From contig OZ026515.1 in the NCBI GenBank assembly GCA_964019695.1, forward strand, positions 77,243,144 through 77,307,143: a stretch of DNA of 64,000 bases, read 5' to 3'. The notes under the pieces were generated by a model. It did no database searches, was not told where the DNA came from, and saw only the letters and a list, made by a program, of their open reading frames with translations. The translations under genes and the position numbers were made by a program. The DNA is from Loripinus fragilis (Eukaryota; Mollusca; Bivalvia; Lucinida; Lucinidae). Numbering within the stretch: the first letter of the stretch is position 1; each line of letters starts with the position of its first letter. Of this stretch, positions 12,667 through 25,335 are shown in pieces.

Positions 12667-14026
12667 CTGAAATGAGAAGAACTTTTAGTGATTATGCTAA
12701 TTTCACTGACTGATTTAATATACTTCGTAACTTCTAAAGAAACCTGAGACTTTTCACTTGCTTTAAACTCGAAAATAGCAAATTGTAGAGCTAAGTCGTT
12801 TTGCTTATTTTAATAGCAAGGAATTTGAGAGTAATCCTCGAAAAATATATTTATCAAATATATAACATGACGTCACGACGTCAAAAATACCATTTTTATC
12901 ACTTTTACCTCGGGATTGTAGTAGGTCTAGGTATTTTTTTGAAAACTTTTTCATGTATGCAAGGCCAATACCAGTACAGACAAAAGTACGTTTTAATAAA
13001 TTGCAATTTCTTGCTGTGTCGTACAATATGGGAGGTTTAAGTTGTGCTTTCGACGTTGTCTAAACGGTAGTGTTTTTTTTCCTTTGCTTAAGCTATTTCT
13101 AGAAACTGAAATGACTTGCAGTCAACCAATCATTGTAAGAGAATGCATTTTCAAGAATCAGAAGTTATGGTTAGCGTCACGTTAAAGGGTAAAAGCGGAA
13201 TAAACCAAATTTAATGTCAATTATGAAACAACGTAAACTATGAATAAAAAACGATTTGTCTTTATCAACGTATGCGCCGTTTAGAGTGTGCTGTCTACTG
13301 TGTTATATTGTCAATTTGCTGCACTTTACTTTAATCGCGTATGAATTTCAAGCTTTACAGTATACACATATCAGTATGTAATTGTAACGCTTGACGTCAT
13401 TTAATGGACTTAGACGGCAGTTACGGAGTTCAAAAGGACTGAAACATTGTCAAAATGCATTCCCAGCATCATACAAAGTCAAAACAGTTGATAAAGTAGC
13501 AGTGCTTTTTAAAAGCTCATAAAACGCTGATAACGAAAAATTGACGCTAAAAATGAAAATAGGCTTTTGCGTTGACAATGCATGCATGCTTGCTTTATTT
13601 GAATGCCCAGAAGATGACTATGTCACACTAAAGTGGTTTCTGGTGAATTTTGGGTGATTTTTTTGTTCGTGCAAAAATTGATTTTAGGGGGTACGTGACG
13701 TTTTGATAGCTTATGTCTGAAATTAGTTCATGTTTATATATAATCTCAGTGCATTTTAGTCTACCTTTGTTCAACTTTACTCAATGGAAAGACAAGTGTA
13801 CATCGTATTCATTTACTACCGAAAAATGGCACACAGTATGTGTCAGGTTTCTTTAGGAGTTAAGTATATATTGAGCCAGTGCACGTCTATCATTGTTTTC
13901 AAATGACTTAGGAATCTATATCATGTATTGAGATTGGAACTCAGGAATTGCAGATGATTTTCCAGCTATCCTGAGGATATGTTTTTCCTGTCTGAACAAG
14001 GTGCACATTATAAGAATATATCATGA

Positions 14027-14143
14027 GTGTGAGGGTAGGGTAGAAAAATACATCCCAAGGATCACCGTTTGGCATCACGAGGCTTGCGAAGTGATGACAA
14101 ACAGCGATTCCGAGGAACGGATTTTTCTATCCTACCCTCACAC
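14027..14143. mobile_element. 117-bp foldback MITE
   Basis: GTGTGAGGGTAGGGTAGAAA on the left is mirrored by TTTCTATCCTACCCTCACAC on the right. The interior (GCATCACGAGGCTTGCGAAG) continues the fold. Confidence 0.75.
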
Positions 14144-14478
14144 GAATAATGGATTCTTTTTCTTGCCCACCACTGTTATATATATTTATTTATTTATTCA
14201 TTTTAAAATAAGCTAATATGCTAAGATGCAATTTCACATGATTACGTTACTTGACGTCCTGGGTAAGATAGCATGGGTAAGATAAGATTTCTATCCCAGG
14301 GTAAAATCTCAGACATCTTTATCCGGTGTGCAAGAATAACTATTCTTGTTCATGCAAACCACATCAAAAACGATTTTACGATTCAATATATCTTGTCAGC
14401 GTTATTGAGTGGCAGTGTAAGTCATTATGCAGCTTAGATAATCTAGAACAAAGATATTCGAAAACCAGAGAGAACATG

Positions 14479-14779
14479 TGCGGATCCAGAGTGGGGGCAG
14501 GGGCTATGGGCCGGGGCTATGGACCCCCCCTTAAAATCACAAAAATATAGGTTTTCTTAACAACACTGGTCCGGATACTCTGAAAATCACAGAGCTACCA
14601 AGCCAGCGTTCAATGTTGGGCCATCATCGGCACGCCAGCGAAGTGCCATTTCAATGGCGTTTCGCTGATGAGCCGTTGATGGCCCGCTTATAGTATTTGG
14701 ATCCTTCCTACCCTCAGTAATTAAAAAAATGTCAAAGTTGGATCCCTCTGACAAAACTTTCTGGATCTGCGCATGATAC
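14479..14779. mobile_element. TIR repeat, family F (copy 1)
   Basis: Left end TGTGCGGATCCAGAGTGG and right end TTCTGGATCTGCGCATGA are inverted copies. The interior block GCTACCAAGCCAGCGTTC matches 31570-31620. Two further copies lie at 31490 and 46675. Confidence 0.7.
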
Positions 14780-16239
14780 ACCACTTGAAAACAGCGAACT
14801 CTGTTAAAATTAGCCTGTTTTGAATATTAAATTGAAAGTGCAACAGCGTCAGCATAGCACCTATCTGAGTGGTACTTATATTTCTGCTAGAACCCAACAT
14901 TTGTGAAGGAATGGAATACATATGATTAAATACGAACGGTTTAGCAGGTAAACTACTCAAAATGGTCTTAATTTTCATCTCTCTATCTGGTTATACCTCG
15001 TAATTATTACGTACATAATATTTGTTTTCTTGTGAAAAAAAAACATTTTCTACAGAATAGCAACCATTTATTTAATATGAGGATTGGCTTTTTAGTATAA
15101 TTTCATGTCCAACTAGAGTTAAAAGGTGACACGGTTTCAAGATGTGATGCGTGGGCTATCCATGCCCCCACAGCAGAGATAGGACTGGCCTATCTGTGAT
15201 AGTAAGTATGTTTTGTGGAAAGGGTGTGTAGACTTATCAAGTGAAGTAAGATGCAATTGGATGTACCACAGTTTCATTAGGAACATATCTAGAAAAAATT
15301 GTCAAAGTGACGATAAAAGGCAAACAAATATCACAAGAGGATGATGGCTAAATTGGAAAAAATAATAAAACAAAGTTAAGACATGTTACAATATGAGCAA
15401 ACCTGGTCCCTTAGCTAGTCTAAGAGCAGATCCAGGGGTCGTGAGTTTGATCTAGGCCCTTTCCCGTACTTTCGTTGAGATTGATCATGAAACATTTTCT
15501 AAGCTCATTGTGTTCCTTCCGCTGATTCCAGAAGTGCTGTTATTAGCTACAAGCAAAAGCACGCTTAGGGATGTCTGTTACAACGCAAGGTGGTTCTGGA
15601 CGACAGTGCGTTACAGGTCCCGGACGAAATATTCCTAAATATAGGTTTGTGTTATTGAATGTGTATCGTTTTGGGGAGACTTAAGACACAATAAACCGCA
15701 AGCATCTTATTTTGTCTTTGTATATTTGTCCGGGACACATATCTGAACTTATTCAATCCTGTAGAGCATGGCTACTATATCCAGTTAACGCGTATATGAT
15801 GCATTATTATTCTTGAAACTGTATTTTACTACTACACATGTCCTCATATCCTTATTTAGTACTTTCACTTTCGTTTTCTTTGAACATTTTATGATTTGAT
15901 GTTATTAGGCATTGCATTGTCCATCACATAGACCAAGAAAGATTTTTCTTATGAACCCGCTTACTTTAGACAAACGCGTTTTTAAAATCAAAACAAATGT
16001 ACTGCAGTCATTTTTCCATGTTACAGATGTGTAACGACTGCAAATATTTTGTTACAGGTTATTGTCGACAGCGTAGCAGGTGGAGACGACAGTGATGGAT
16101 TTATAAGATATATATTACACTGAAGAATCTTCTGTTTTGACTGAGGGTGAAATGTCATTTACCCTGTTTGCGAATAGGAATATGGCGGATACTCAGATTA
16201 TGTACTGTTATTTCGAGCGGCACACGACTTGACAACGTG

Positions 16240-16310
16240 ACCTTGTGCTTAGCGTGTCAGACTTTGGAACCAGAGGACCAGGGTCGATTCCAGGGTGGGC
16301 ATTTATAACA
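16240..16310 (+). repeat. tRNA-like (pol III) segment, SINE-like
   Basis: The stretch reads CTTAGCGTGTCAGACTTTGG and then CCAGGGTCGATTCCAGGGTG, resembling a tRNA A-box to B-box arrangement (B box GGGTCGATTCC). It does not fold into a clean tRNA, so it is called SINE-like. It lies inside the 2.7-kb element. Confidence 0.45.
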
Positions 16311-17189
16311 AATTGTTTTGTTTGTTTTTCTTTTGCTTTTTTCCTCTTGTAATGCAAAATTACTTCATACAAGAAATATGGAATTATATATTAAAAATGG
16401 CAAAAATTACACTCCTTAACGTTTATATTGAATTATCCTCGAAATAGTGGGGGTGGGGATAACTTTAGCCCTCATGCAAGATAATTAGTCTGGTGACCCC
16501 CATTTTCTTTCTAAAATGTCAAATGATAGTCCATGAATAAGATTTTAATGTCAGATTTTTTATATATAATTTACTCTAAAAATCGAAATCCTTTTGTGAG
16601 GGAATAACCAAAATATATCATGCAGTACTTTGACATGGCTTGGGAAAACAAATACATTTTTTTTCATTTTCCAGAAAGCTTGAGGTCATGAGCAATAATT
16701 AAAATTAAAATTAAGAAGCTGGATGGCGATTACAAATATTTAAGCTTAATATTAAGGACTTGGATTTGTTTCAGAAAATTTGTAAAATGCTGAAAACTTC
16801 CATGTGAAATTATGAAAAATTGAGTCTGGTGACATATCCTTTGTATTACATAAATTGACAGTTCATACATAAAACAAACTGTATGCGAACAATTAAAAAG
16901 ATTTTAATGTGGGAAGTATTACCCGCAATTGCCCTCAATAAGCTCCGGGTCCGACAAAGTGTATACATGGTCGAATAAAATAACGTTTTAAGCTCACCAA
17001 AGTTGAAGGTTCCTAAGTTAACTAATAGTATACAAATGACTTCAGCCTCCATCCGTCTGTCTGTTCGTCAATATTTTCAAACATCTTCTTTGAATCCACA
17101 CTGTCAATCGAATTTCATTGGAGACTCCTTAGGATGGAGAGACGAAAATTATTCAAATGATCTTAAATGCATTTAAACCCCAACCCCCG

Positions 17190-17485
17190 TTGCTTAGGCT
17201 TCTGTCAGTTCTGAGGTGGTGATTCTCTTGTTGTTGATCTATTACTTAATGTACTTCTCTTTATGGGGTTCTGTGTTTGTCTTTGTTTTTGGTATGCATT
17301 ACTTTGCGCCCTTCCTAGTTTTGCAATCATCTTGAAGAGGAAGAGAGAGCTTGTAGCTTCACTTTTATTGTCTTATGGATATCTTGTTACTGTAAATGTT
17401 CAGTGGCTTTTCCTCATGATATAGTCGGTTGGTCTGGAGTTTATAATAGTTGCATTTCCTGATCATACATACTAACTTCTTGGTC
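17190..17485 (-). repeat. Interspersed repeat, family C (inverted copy)
   Basis: On the minus strand it carries the AGTATGATCAGGAAATGCAA start and a CAAGATGATTGCAAAACTAG-like block, as at 4091-4250 and 59010-59160. It is nested in the 2.7-kb element. Confidence 0.55.
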
Positions 17486-18477
17486 TTGTGACCAAAATGC
17501 CGCCTTGCTCAAATAAGGTAAAAACCCTTTTAAATATTCTCTGGAACCAGAAGACTAAAATGCCACCAATCCCATATATTGTATTAACCTTTAAATTCTT
17601 CTGATTACCTGGGGCTTGGTATGCACATTCGATGGGAGGTCGCACAATGCTTAACTACTTCTTCATGCGTTAAATAGGCTTCAGAGCAGTATTTACATCT
17701 AGTCAAGTGTACATGAAAGAAAAAAAAACTGTCATCTCACATCTGTTACAGAAAAACTGACGTCGTCTATTGCCTGTTACGCAGTCGTCTCTAACCAGTA
17801 ACATTAGAAAAATGAAATTATGAGTTTTTTCAGTTTTCTTTTATGAGGACATGTTATAATTGACAGAAAAAACATGTGAGATCTATTGTCGGACCATTTA
17901 TGCTTATTTCATGATGAGAACGCAAGTGATTAATCGCAAATTACACATTTCTGAAGTTTCTTTTCCAGTCCAGAGTTTTACAATTTAACTACAAATATCT
18001 ATGGTGTTTGTACTTCTGATGTCGAACTTACAAACACTAATATGACAGGAATTATTTTAAATAGCCAAACACACTATATTATCATTTTCTACGACGTCTG
18101 TGTGTGTTGCCTCTTTCCACTGTCGTCCAAAACCCTAAATCTGTCATCTTAAACCCGTTACCTGTCGTCCAGAACAGGTAAGCAGTCGTCATGGGCCCGT
18201 AACGAATTGTCGTCCAGAACCACCTTGCGTTGTAACTGACATCCCTAAGCGTGAAAAGTATATGTACGAAGTTCTGGTTGACTACAAAGTCAAGCTTGTC
18301 CAGGAAAAATTGTGGTTAGGTCTAGACATTACCGTGGCTGTTGACTGGGAAGAAAAACCACTAACCAACCATACAAACAAAATAGTATGATCAACAATGG
18401 CGCAGAACAGTCTTCATATAAGTGCAGTCTAAGTAGCATCTTTATTTTCGCTCGTCACAGATATTAATTGGTATTCT

Positions 18478-18815
18478 CGCAATCGGAACTGCATTGGCCA
18501 ATTCCGTGGAAACAGACAACGGATGAACATCGAGGATCTACTTTGGAAACGTGAAACTGACATTAAAAAAGTGAGGCTGACGTCACAGAAACTATGCTAA
18601 CACAATAACAAGTGTGATTGCAGCAAAACAAACGGTTGTAAATGAAGTTTATGTTTTTCTCAATAAAATATCGCTATGGCGATATTTCAAAGCTTTTCGG
18701 GTAATCAGAAAAATGGACTTTGAAAGGGCTGAACCCACATGCTACATAACTAATTTTCCTAACGCCAGTTTGGCTAAACAAATTGAGCTACGCGTAATGC
18801 GCCTTAGGTACACTA
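18478..18815. repeat. Interspersed repeat, family E (copy 2)
   Basis: Same order as copy 1, in the same orientation, and with an intact TATCGCTATGGCGATA palindrome in the centre. It directly adjoins the tandem array at 18817. Confidence 0.75.
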
Positions 18816-18816
18816 G

Positions 18817-20484
18817 TACTGCAGATCTCAAGGCTGTCAGAGGGGTCTACTGGTCAGATCTTTGCAACATCTAGTGTTATATACCAAATGAAAATGTGGG
18901 GTCTCTAGTTTTTAAAAGTAGTTGATGACACCTCTGATTTTGAGTACTAACCGAGTTATCTCCCCTTGAATTACCCCACCCATTTTGATCATATTATAAG
19001 AGGTTATGATCATTAGCTTGTTAAATAATTGAGTTGAAGCGTCCAGGAAGAAAAATATACCCATCATTACTCAAAACGGTACGTGAAAAAGTAGAAAAGT
19101 TAAGTTTTGATCAGAGAAATGGGCTTTTGAACTGTTTTGTTGGTCTTTTAAAGTTAAATTATGTGTTAAAACTCCATTGAATAAAAATATATTTGAAACT
19201 TTTAATTTAAGAATCTGCCCATAAGTGGTATGTCCTTAGAAATGACTAAAAATTTAAAGAACACTTATTTATCTATCTTATCAGGGTTTCTAGATTCCAA
19301 TTTCTGTATACGGAATGCTCTGGAAGCAATAATAAGCATGTAAATACCCCACCCACCTATTACTACTGCAGATCTCATGGCTGTTTGAGGGTGACCTTGG
19401 TCATATTTTGCTAACATCTGGTGTCATATACATGTACATATACCAAGCAAAAATGTAGAGTCTCTAGTAAATAGAAATAGTTGATGACACCGTTGATTCT
19501 GAATACTAACCGAGTTATCTCCCCTTGAATTACCCCACCCATTTTGATCATATTATAAGAGGTTATGATCATTAGTTTCTTAAATAATTGAGATGAAACA
19601 TCCAGTAAGAAAAAAATGCCCATCATTGCTCATAACGGTACTTGAAAAAGTAGAAAATATAAGTTTTAGTCAGAGAAATGGGCTTTCAAACTTTTTTGTT
19701 CGTCTTAAAAGTAAATTTGGTGTCCAAACTCCTCTGAATAAAAATATATTTGAAACTTTCAATTTAAGAATCTGCCCATTAGTGTTTTGTCCTTAGAAAT
19801 GACTGAGAATTTCAAGCACACTTCTTTATCTATGTTATCAGGGTTTCTAGATATTAATTTCTGTATATGGATATGCTTTGGGGACAATACTAAGCATGTA
19901 AATACCCCACCCACCTATTACTACTGCAGATCTCAGGGCTGTTTGAGGGTGAACTTGGTCAAATTTTGCTAACATCTAGTGTCATATACATGTTCATGAA
20001 CCAAACAAAAATGTAGAGTCTCTAGTAAATAGAAGCAGTTGATGACACCGCTGATTTTGAGTACTGACGGAGTAAAGTCCCTTTGATATACCCCCACCCA
20101 TTTTGATCATATTATGAGAGATTATGGGTGTCAGTTTTGGAATATAATCAAAATCATGCATTCAGGAAATAAATATAGCCATCACTATTCATGACAGCAC
20201 ATGAAGAAGTAAATAAATTTAGTTTTAGTCAGAGAAAAGGGTTTGGAACTATTTTCTTCGTATATTATAGTTATATCCTATTTCAAAACCCAGCTGCTTT
20301 GAATAAACATATATTATACACTTTCAACCAAAGAAACTGCCCGCTAGATTTATGTCTTTAAAAATGAATACTAATTTAAAGATAAGTGCCTAAGTTATGT
20401 CAACAGGGTTTCTAGATTCTAATTTCTACAAATAGAATGCTCTGGGGCAACTACTAGCTGGTAAATACCCCACCCACCTATAAG
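18817..20484. repeat. Three tandem copies of a roughly 550-bp unit
   Basis: Units start at 18817, 19364 and 19922, each with TACTGCAGATCTCA, and end with an ATACCCCACCCACCTAT block. Units 1 and 2 are close; unit 3 is more diverged. Frames at 19593-19972 are chance frames in the unit. Confidence 0.9.
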
Positions 20485-20956
20485 ATGAGGTGAAAACGCT
20501 AACATTGGTAAAAGTCTTATAATACTAAATCACCCAAATTTTTTATAGCCTAAATACGAAGAGAATAATTTCTGACAGTGTAACTGTATTGCAAGTGCAT
20601 TTACACGATCTTTCTTAAGATTGTCAAGCACACCCAAGAAAATCATTTTAGGTCACTAGTGGCACCAATAACCATAACTCTTGCGAGGCTAAACACAATT
20701 TACCTTATAACTTGAATATATGTTACCATTTATACCTGAAACTTACTGAGGTTAATATACTTAGTACGCCAAACACAATTATAATGCATTAAACTATCTA
20801 GATATTCTAGGAAGAGTTACTGCCCTTGATTATTTTTACTATTGTTTTGTATGGAAAAATGCAGTAAATAATAATAGCTCAATAAGTTAAATTTGAAAAC
20901 TTATTTTCTAAATAAGATTAAATCTATCCTGAACCAATACTATGCCAAACTGCAGA

Positions 20957-21605
20957 TCAAAAGAGGTACGTGCATTAAGAGGCTATTTCGCCCCCCTTTG
21001 AGGTCAAAAAATAAAATTTGCTCTTCACAAGTTTCTTCTTATTAGTTTATTAGAACAATAGCCAAAGTGTTAAGTTCTCGTATTGATTCGACTTTTACGG
21101 TTGCTATGGTAACAAAAATGGCCGCCAAAATAGGCTGAAAATAGGAAAATGGCCATTTTGGAGCAAATTTGAGACATGTAACAGAGGAACTAATATAGAG
21201 CACAAGCAAATACCAAAAAAAAAAAATAATTAACAGATGATTAAAATTATCACGGCACATAATATATTAAAAGTTTTTTTTGGTATTTGCTTGTGCTGAT
21301 ATCTTATTCTTAAAAAATCGGTCTCCAAAGTCCTCAAATTTTGCCTAAAATAGCAATTTCTCTTTTTTATGCCTATTTTTTTTAGCCATTTTGGTTACCA
21401 TAGCAACCGGTAAAAGGAAAATAAAGGCAAGAATTTTATACTTGGGCTATTCTTCTAACAAAACACTAGGATGAAATTGGTGAAAGTAAGTAAGGGTGCA
21501 AAGATCAGGAATCGATACAATCAAGTACCACACCTGACCTAGGAACTTTCAGTTATTTGCTCTAGAGGGGGCCAGAAAAGCCCCTTAATGCATGTACCCC
21601 TTTGT
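20957..21605. mobile_element. Foldback element with long inverted arms
   Basis: The ends AGAGGTACGTGCATTAAGAG and CCCCTTAATGCATGTACCCC are inverted copies. Inside, AGCACAAGCAAATACCAAAA faces TTTTGGTATTTGCTTGTGCT (21199-21298), and the arms continue to pair loosely over about 250 bp each. A family A fragment is inserted in the right arm (21494-21546). Confidence 0.75.
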
Positions 21606-22860
21606 TTCTGCTACATATTTCTATTTTTTGAACCACGAGTTGTTGTCCTTTAATGGCAAGACTCACACATAGAAAATGGATCTATAATCGAATTTTCCTC
21701 CAATAACGTGCTTACTGAGGATCTGATTGCAATAAAATATACGAGACATTTGGTTTTACACATCTTTACAGCATCTTTAGTATTGCTTTAGCGATATAAA
21801 ATACTGCATGGAACATGCATTATTGCCCTTGATTTTGTGTCGTTTTAAGATTAAAATCAATATAATAGGCCTTATAAATAAATGAATCAATGGTCCCAAA
21901 ATATTGGTGAAATATTGAAATTCCCTTCATTTTATATAATTTGATGACGTTTGCATTTGTCTTCCTGTATCACCCAACATAAATGTGTATCTGCATTTAT
22001 TCTTTCATCAAATCAGAGTAAATGATCATTGACAAAGTGGGTGAGGTACGAATATACTGATTATCTTAATTGCTTCATATTTCATCAGAAATGATGGTTA
22101 TTCTAAATCTAAACAGTATGTAGCTTTTAAGTTTTCTATATACGGATATTATGTATCATTTTCCTGCTTTGCTTAGATTTTCGTCTATGCTTTGGAAAAA
22201 TAATGCTTTTTTGTATCTTGTTAGTTTTAGGTACCCTAACACTTTAGATAAACCAAATTAATTTGCTAAACATCCTTTTCAGGACGACCCTGCAAGACAT
22301 ACTGTAACCTACAGATTGTTTCATTAACCTCAAATGATAACCCTACTAACTCACATTTTCTCGTCAAAAGTCCGCTCTATAAATTAACAATGAGCTGTTT
22401 TTAGTCTTTCTTACTCAAAAATAAATGTACTCTTATTTCATACCACTTTCAAATACCTTATTGCAATTGAAGTTATAAATTAATCATATTTTTCCAAGTA
22501 TATGTGTCTGAAATACACCAAATAAACAGGGCCTGCAAATGGTTGACATTTTTTCTATCAGATCTAGATTATAACAACCAAGATGTAAACAAAATATTGT
22601 ATGTGTTGAATCTGAAGTCATTGGTAGTGATTGCAGTACAATCAAAATTATGTTGAACCTGTCCAGTTCTCAGAAAATTTAGCATATACAGTATGTATGA
22701 TGTTTATCTAATGGCAACGTTTATATAATGGAAACCTCACAGTGCTTTGATGCTATTCGCGTTTGTATTCCAAAAAGGTGACAACAATAAAGCATAATAA
22801 AAGAGAACCACTGGAGGATACTACATTGTTCTAGAACTTAAGTGGTTCCAGATAAGAATT
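21606..22860. other. No recognisable feature
   Basis: AT-rich intron sequence without exons or clear repeats. Confidence 0.4.
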
Positions 22861-23990
22861 TTTTTTATGTTTTAACTATACAAGCCAATGTAAAACATGT
22901 GATCCCCCTGGGTGGAGCCATTTTTGATTAAACTTGGCAGCTCCAGGCCTTGTGGGTCAAACAAGAAGGGTTTTGTACTTTATTTAAATAAACCTATATA
23001 GCCTTCGTGGCTTGTTTTTGTCTGCACGGCCATTATTTGAACAGACTCAGTGGAGGTCTACTTTGTGATGCTACATACTAAATATAATGGCGTTGGGCCA
23101 TGTGGTTTCAGACAATATTTTTTTCATATTTGCTGTAAAAAACTATATAAAACCAAGGGCCATAATTTGAACAAACTTGGTAAAGTAGCACTAGGTGACG
23201 CTATAACTCTGTGAATATTGTTTTATGCTTTCTCTATTAAAGCCTATGTAAAACACGTGGCCCCAAGGATGGGTCCATTTTGGCAAAATGGGCATAATTT
23301 TAACAAACCTGGTGGAGTGGTCTACTAGATGATACAAATACCAATTATCAAGGCTGTATGCCAAGTGGTTCCAGACAAGAAGATTTGCTATGTGTACCTT
23401 ATATAAACATATGGAAAACATGTGAATCTGGAGCGGGCCACAATTGGCCCTAGGACCATAATTTAAATAAAATAAGTAGAGGTCTACTAGATGATGCTAC
23501 ATATTTAATATGAAGGCTCAAATGGTTTCAGACAATATTTTTTCATGTTTCCCATTTTAAAAAAGCAAGTGAGTATGGTCAGGAAATACCACAATCACAC
23601 TCTGCAGACCAACCCACAGCCTATGTAAAACATGTGAACCCAGAGGCGGGACAATTTGTGGCCCCATGGGCATAATTTGAACAAAAAAGAAATGTATCTA
23701 CTAGATAATCCTCACAAAATATCAAGGCTATCAGCCTTGTGGTTTCAGACAATAAGATTTTTAAAGTTTTCGAAAATCTATTTTACCCATGTGATCTAGA
23801 TATACTATTTCATCAATTATTTGAGAGGGCCATATAAGGACTATTCCTGTCAGCCAAATTTGATTAAATTCAAGCCATTATTTTAGGGTGAGATATCGTT
23901 TGAAGCAATTGTTGATGACGCACGACGGACAACAGACATTCAACAATCACAATAGCTCACTTTGAGCTTATGACTCAGGTGGGCTAATAA
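22861..23990. repeat. Degenerate tandem array, GGTTTCAGACAA units
   Basis: Four to five units of about 180-250 bp carry AAAACATGTGA, CCATTTTT, GGTCTACTAGATGATGCTAC and GTGGTTTCAGACAA. A family C fragment interrupts it near 23565-23620. The same module occurs once near 6880-7040. Confidence 0.7.
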
Positions 23991-24004
23991 AATATACTAA
24001 AAAT

Positions 24005-25335
24005 TGAGATTTTAAATATGTCTATTTGACCTTGACCCTTGACATTTAAATAGGTCATAACACAAATTTTAACTCTGACATACAAAGAGTGTAGACTATT
24101 ACTTATTTTGATGAAACAAAATTGACGAAATATGGCAATTGAACTATTTCAATATAGATAAAGATTTTTTATGAAAAGTTTGCATTTTCCTTTTGCATTG
24201 AAACTATTTGCAAACAGACACACGGACAAACACAGCTTTTGGTACACGTGTCATTGGTATTGATAATTTATTTAAATGTTGTTTTCCAACCAATACCATA
24301 CAAGTCGTAACAATATTGTTTTAGCGTGTCCGTATGAATGAATGCAATGCTCTAGACCAACTGTATACAGCATATTCATAATCCTATATAACGTGTGTGT
24401 ACGGTTCAAGGGCCTTAACTGTGTAAGTACTCATCTTCGACGATGTCATTAACTGGATTCTGAAGTCGTACATACAGACAAATATTTTGGTATATATGAC
24501 GCTTGATGTTAGCACAATCTTACCAGCAAAGTTCATAAGGAGAGGAATTCTGGCCAGTCGTATGTGGTAGTATAAAGCGGTTATCATCTTGACGTGATTC
24601 AAACTGAGGCCGTTACGGAATAGCTCACGCCTCGCTTGATTGGGGGTATTTATTCCCCTTTGGTGGCAAAGAATATGTTGAATTTAAGTATGTAAGACTA
24701 GTACTTATAAGTTAAGCTTCAAACAGGCACAAACTATACTTTTACTAATAAACAGATACATAAAATACGCATTTTTGTGATTTGGGGGTATGCCTATTTG
24801 ACCTTGACCTTTGACCTTGAGAAAGGTCACAACTTGATTTGAAGCTTGACCTAAAACAAGTGTATGCTGTTGCTTACCTTGATGAAAAAAAAAAAGATGA
24901 AACTTGCATTTTGAACTAAGTTATTGTTAAAAATTGTGTTTATGAAATATTAGCACTGCCCTTTTACATTGACACTATTTACAAAAAGACACACGGACAA
25001 ACACACCTTTAGGTATCGTACATGTTGAAACTATATTTCAATGTTGTTTTCTAATCCAATACCATATAAATCATAAAAGCATTTCAATTATGTATGCTTA
25101 TTAGAAATAAATGCAATGCTATCTGCCAACTGTATGCAAAATTCTAATAATCTGTTATAATGGGTATGTACGGTTCAAGGGCCGTAACTCTGTTAGTACT
25201 CATCAGCGACGATGTCATCAACCGGATTCTGAAGCTGAACATACAAACAAACATTTTGGTATATGTCACTAGATGTTGCACCGATCTGACCAGTAAAGTC
25301 CTTAAGGAGAGGACTTTTGGCCAGTCGTCTGCTCT
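24005..25335. repeat. Direct duplication, about 600 bp each
   Basis: 24005-24605 and 24780-25335 share a long series of blocks in order, including AGACACACGGACAAACACA, GTACGGTTCAAGGGCC, ACTCATC..CGACGATGTCAT and GGCCAGTCGT. The frames at 24384 and 25160 lie inside and are on opposite strands, so they are not genes. Confidence 0.8.

Larger units (their letters stand above)
12667..15559. other. Intron 3, left part: foldback and family F repeat, otherwise empty
   Basis: Contains the foldback at 14027-14143, the family F repeat at 14479-14779 and a tRNA-like stretch near 15410-15475 that ends in a GTGAGTTTGATCT box resembling a pol III B box. No exon was found. Confidence 0.45.
15560..18253. mobile_element. 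2.7-kb DNA element with 46-bp TIRs and 5-bp target duplication
   Basis: The left terminus CACGCTTAGGGATGTCTGTT is matched by the inverted right terminus over 46 bp with one mismatch. Similarity continues loosely inward through GTTAC and GACGAC motifs, which recur as subterminal repeats. AAAAG flanks both ends (15555-15559 and 18254-18258). No transposase frame is present, so it is non-autonomous. A CAC start and 5-bp duplication recall Transib-type elements, but the TIR does not match their usual consensus; the superfamily is left open. Confidence 0.85.
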
